From the NCBI RefSeq assembly GCF_042100115.1, contig NC_091272.1:6944001-7008000 (forward strand): 64,000 bases of DNA, read 5' to 3'. Position 1 is the stretch's first letter. Each line of letters begins with the position of its first letter. Position numbers and translations under genes: made by a program. Origin of the DNA: Alternaria dauci. Taxonomy: Eukaryota > Ascomycota > Dothideomycetes > Pleosporales > Pleosporaceae. Under the pieces are notes generated by a model that had not been told where the DNA came from, made no database searches, and saw only the letters and a program-made list of their open reading frames with translations. Shown here in pieces: positions 61,763 through 64,000 of the stretch.

Positions 61763-64000
61763 ATGTCTTTAGATCTTGCACAACAAAACGATAGCGATTA
61801 CGATAACAGCAGTGCTGGAGAGGAGGACGGCCTATACTAAGATGTGCAACCTGATGAGCACGATAGAGAACCTGACGAGCATGATGGAGAAGAATACCAC
61901 GAGAGCAGCCTTGGGGACGAAGACGCAATAGCGAATAATCAACTTACCTGGGCTATTGACCACAGCGGAGGTGACCACCGACTACCTGGTGAGTTTAAGA
62001 GCATCCTACTTGTACGCATATAGTAACTACGTAGTAGTGAAGGGATTTATCAAGATGATAGACAGCCCCGAATTTAACGGCAGTAAGGCTATTGGAATGC
62101 TGCAGAAGCGATACACGATAGACTACGGATCGAGGCGCGTTGGGTCCCGACCAGCCAAGCCTGAGGACAAATTTATCCCTGAGTTCCACCTCGACCTTAT
62201 CATTATCATCGGCCGGCCGCTCCAACCCATTGTGAAGTTCTCTACGTTCTTCGACCACGTAACAATCAGCTTTAAACACTGGCGAGCTCCATACAGCGCT
62301 AAACACAGCCACGGACTGTCGTTTGATATGGAGCATCGTACCTTCCGTCTTGCAAAGGGTGGAACGCGCGAATCTTGGTTTATTGTTATGCACCCTGTCG
62401 ATAGCACAGTAGACCCTCTTCTGTCAGGCAGCGAACGTCGCAAACGCCGCGAGAAGGCGTCTAAGCACAGCGCTCTCAAACCCTCCCATGCCCTATTCCT
62501 TACGTCGTACATTAAGAAAGTCTTCCTTACAGGCGTATTACTTGGAGAGGGTGTTGAGGCTTCTTAGAAATTGGATGGACCCCAGTCGCAATCGATCTCA
62601 ATCGTCAAGTAGGAAACGTTCCAGGAGCAGTTCATAGAAGGGTGGCCAGAGTACGTGCGCAAGAACACGCAGGATCCGTTCTGGACTAAGAACCTGCCAG
62701 CGTTCCATGCGTATGACTACGGGCAGAACCTTCTAATTGAGTTATCTACTGAGCAACTCAATAGTCTGCCTAAGGAAACCCGGTTGCGCCCTGATGACGA
62801 GACGTCTGACTCTGATGACGAGACGTCTGACTCTGATGACGAGACGTCTGACTCTGATAGCGAGACGTCTGATTCTGGGAATGATTTGTCAAACTCTGGG
62901 AATGATTTACCAAACTCTCAGAATGATTTATCTAACTCTGAAGACGCGGCGGCTAGGTCCGAAGGCGGCGCAGAGGGGGCTACGCCCCCACAGAGCGGTA
63001 CACAAACAGGCGATCCAATTCCCCCGCCGCACGACCATCAACAGCCGTTTGATAACTACACACAGGATCTTCTACGCGCACTAGAGGACAAGTATAGACT
63101 GGAGAGCATTGAGACGGTCTCCTACGCGCTAGCGGTCGACATCCACTCAATAGCATCTTCCAACCTCCCTAACGCCTCTAATGACGTCGGTGTCATTCTC
63201 GCACCTGCGCGCTGCCTCCTTGCCAATCGCAACAACGTTGTTCGCCAATACCAACACCCGCGCGACTTTACCTTCTACCCTCTTGCCTTCCATCCATCGT
63301 ACGGCAACTTCTCCTCCGCGCAGCCCCCAGCATTCCTACGCGACAACGTGCTCGCTGTAATGGAGGACAACATGAGCTATCAGAACAACGGTGCGAGCGT
63401 GTTGACTAGTGGTTATTTTCAGGCGTACTCCAACATTAAGCGAACTATACGCCATAGCCCCGGCAACTTACTTGCTACCAAGGGCATTGCCACGGCTGCC
63501 CTGACGCTGCCAGATCAGGATGGCAACCTAAACCCTCGGGTAGCGGCGAAGCGGCAGCGTTTACTGCGGAAATTGCGAGGCGAACAGACTCCTGATAACC
63601 CTACGTCTTCCCAACCGTTCGCTCGCGAGCAACAGCGGATTAAAGCCGCTATAAAGGAAGAACTGTACGCGTTTAGGATGGAGCAAGTTCTGTCTGTGCA
63701 GGTGTCGCAGTTAGCTGACGGTCAACGGAATTTTGCGACAGTGCTTCAACCTATCCTCCAGCTAATCCGGTACTTCTCGCTGGAACAACCTACCTACATT
63801 GATGTCCTCTTCGCGTTCAAAGAACGCATCTTTCCAAAGGTTCTCTCCTCCTTTGCTAGTCTGTTCGCGCACGCATCAGACGAGTTTTATCGTCGCTTCA
63901 AGGCTGCTGGCTCTAAAGGGCTGCCTTTTGCCCTAGCGGAAGGTGTGGCCGCATTCGATCGCCTTGGCAGCTACTGCTTTACTGGGTTCCCCCGGTCTTT
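61763..64000 (+). pseudogene. Gene B copy 3: 5' part, broken by RIP and cut by the window end
   Basis: Exon 1 is 61,763-61,988; exon 2 starts at about 62,038 and leaves the window. Stops shared with copy 1 are TAA at 61,838 (codon 26), TAG at 62,565 and TAG at 62,610. Two further changes seen in copy 1 (at 12,961 and 13,181) are absent here. The full protein cannot be made from this copy. Confidence 0.72.

Larger units (their letters stand above)
58524..64000 (+). repeat. Large five-gene tandem unit, copy 3 (left 5.5 kb only)
   Basis: Starts like the others at ATACTATAGAGG and is cut by the window end inside gene B. From 58,524 to about 62,745 it carries the copy-1 variants, including the same 34-bp array length and the same nonsense changes. 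From about 62,888 on it agrees with copy 2 at the two sites where copies 1 and 2 differ. Confidence 0.9.

Noticed and set aside
8595..64000. Assembly artefact as the explanation for the tandem copies
   Set aside because: Copies differ in six repeat lengths and about 25 or more substitutions with a biological (RIP) pattern, which a simple assembly duplication would not give. The order of copies still deserves long-read support.

Overview
The window looks like repeat-rich, probably subtelomeric or accessory DNA of a filamentous ascomycete (Pezizomycotina; a Dothideomycete would fit). The reasons are: short spliceosomal introns of about 46-67 nt with GTRAGT-type donors and CTAAC-type branch sites; a chromodomain-bearing Ty3/Gypsy element; and strong repeat-induced point mutation (RIP), seen as CpA to TpA and TpG to TpA changes and as blocks almost free of CA/TG. 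The organism is inferred; no marker gene is present.

Layout. Bases 98-7,559 are one RIP-decayed Ty3/Gypsy chromovirus on the minus strand with 488-bp LTRs and a CTTAG target duplication. Bases 7,565-8,594 are unidentified AT-rich decayed DNA. From 8,595 to the window end there are three head-to-tail copies of one large unit: copy 1 at 8,595-32,772 (24,178 bp), copy 2 at 32,773-58,523 (25,751 bp), and copy 3 from 58,524, cut by the window end.

Each full unit reads, left to right: a short leader; a GC-rich 34-bp palindromic minisatellite; gene A (+, ParB/sulfiredoxin-like domain, spliced); gene B (+, large unknown protein, four exons); gene C (-, 620-aa unknown protein); a 413-bp MITE-like element beside a broken ORF and a 68-bp repeat array; gene D (-, about 1,500-aa divergent SNF2-like ATPase); a divergent promoter with four copies of a 16-bp motif; gene E (+, about 1,500 aa, four CCHC zinc knuckles plus a UPF1-like SF1 helicase and an acidic repeat tail); a 22-bp minisatellite; a 1.4-kb AT-rich block; and an 18-bp array whose unit contains CCCTAA. 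The next unit starts directly after that array.

Copy 2 is the only copy in which all five genes are open. In copies 1 and 3 the left ends (genes A and B) carry the same RIP-type nonsense changes, and in copy 1 gene D is cut by one Trp-to-stop change. The 1,573-bp length difference between copies 1 and 2 is accounted for exactly by copy-number changes in six internal tandem repeats.

The most interesting object is the five-gene unit itself: a ParB-like protein, two unrelated helicase/translocase ATPases and two large unknown proteins, amplified in tandem with telomere-like arrays at the junctions. This recalls yeast Y' elements in organisation, but the gene content is different. I know of no described element with this set of genes. 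No transposase, integrase or tyrosine recombinase was recognised inside the unit, so how it moves or amplifies is open.
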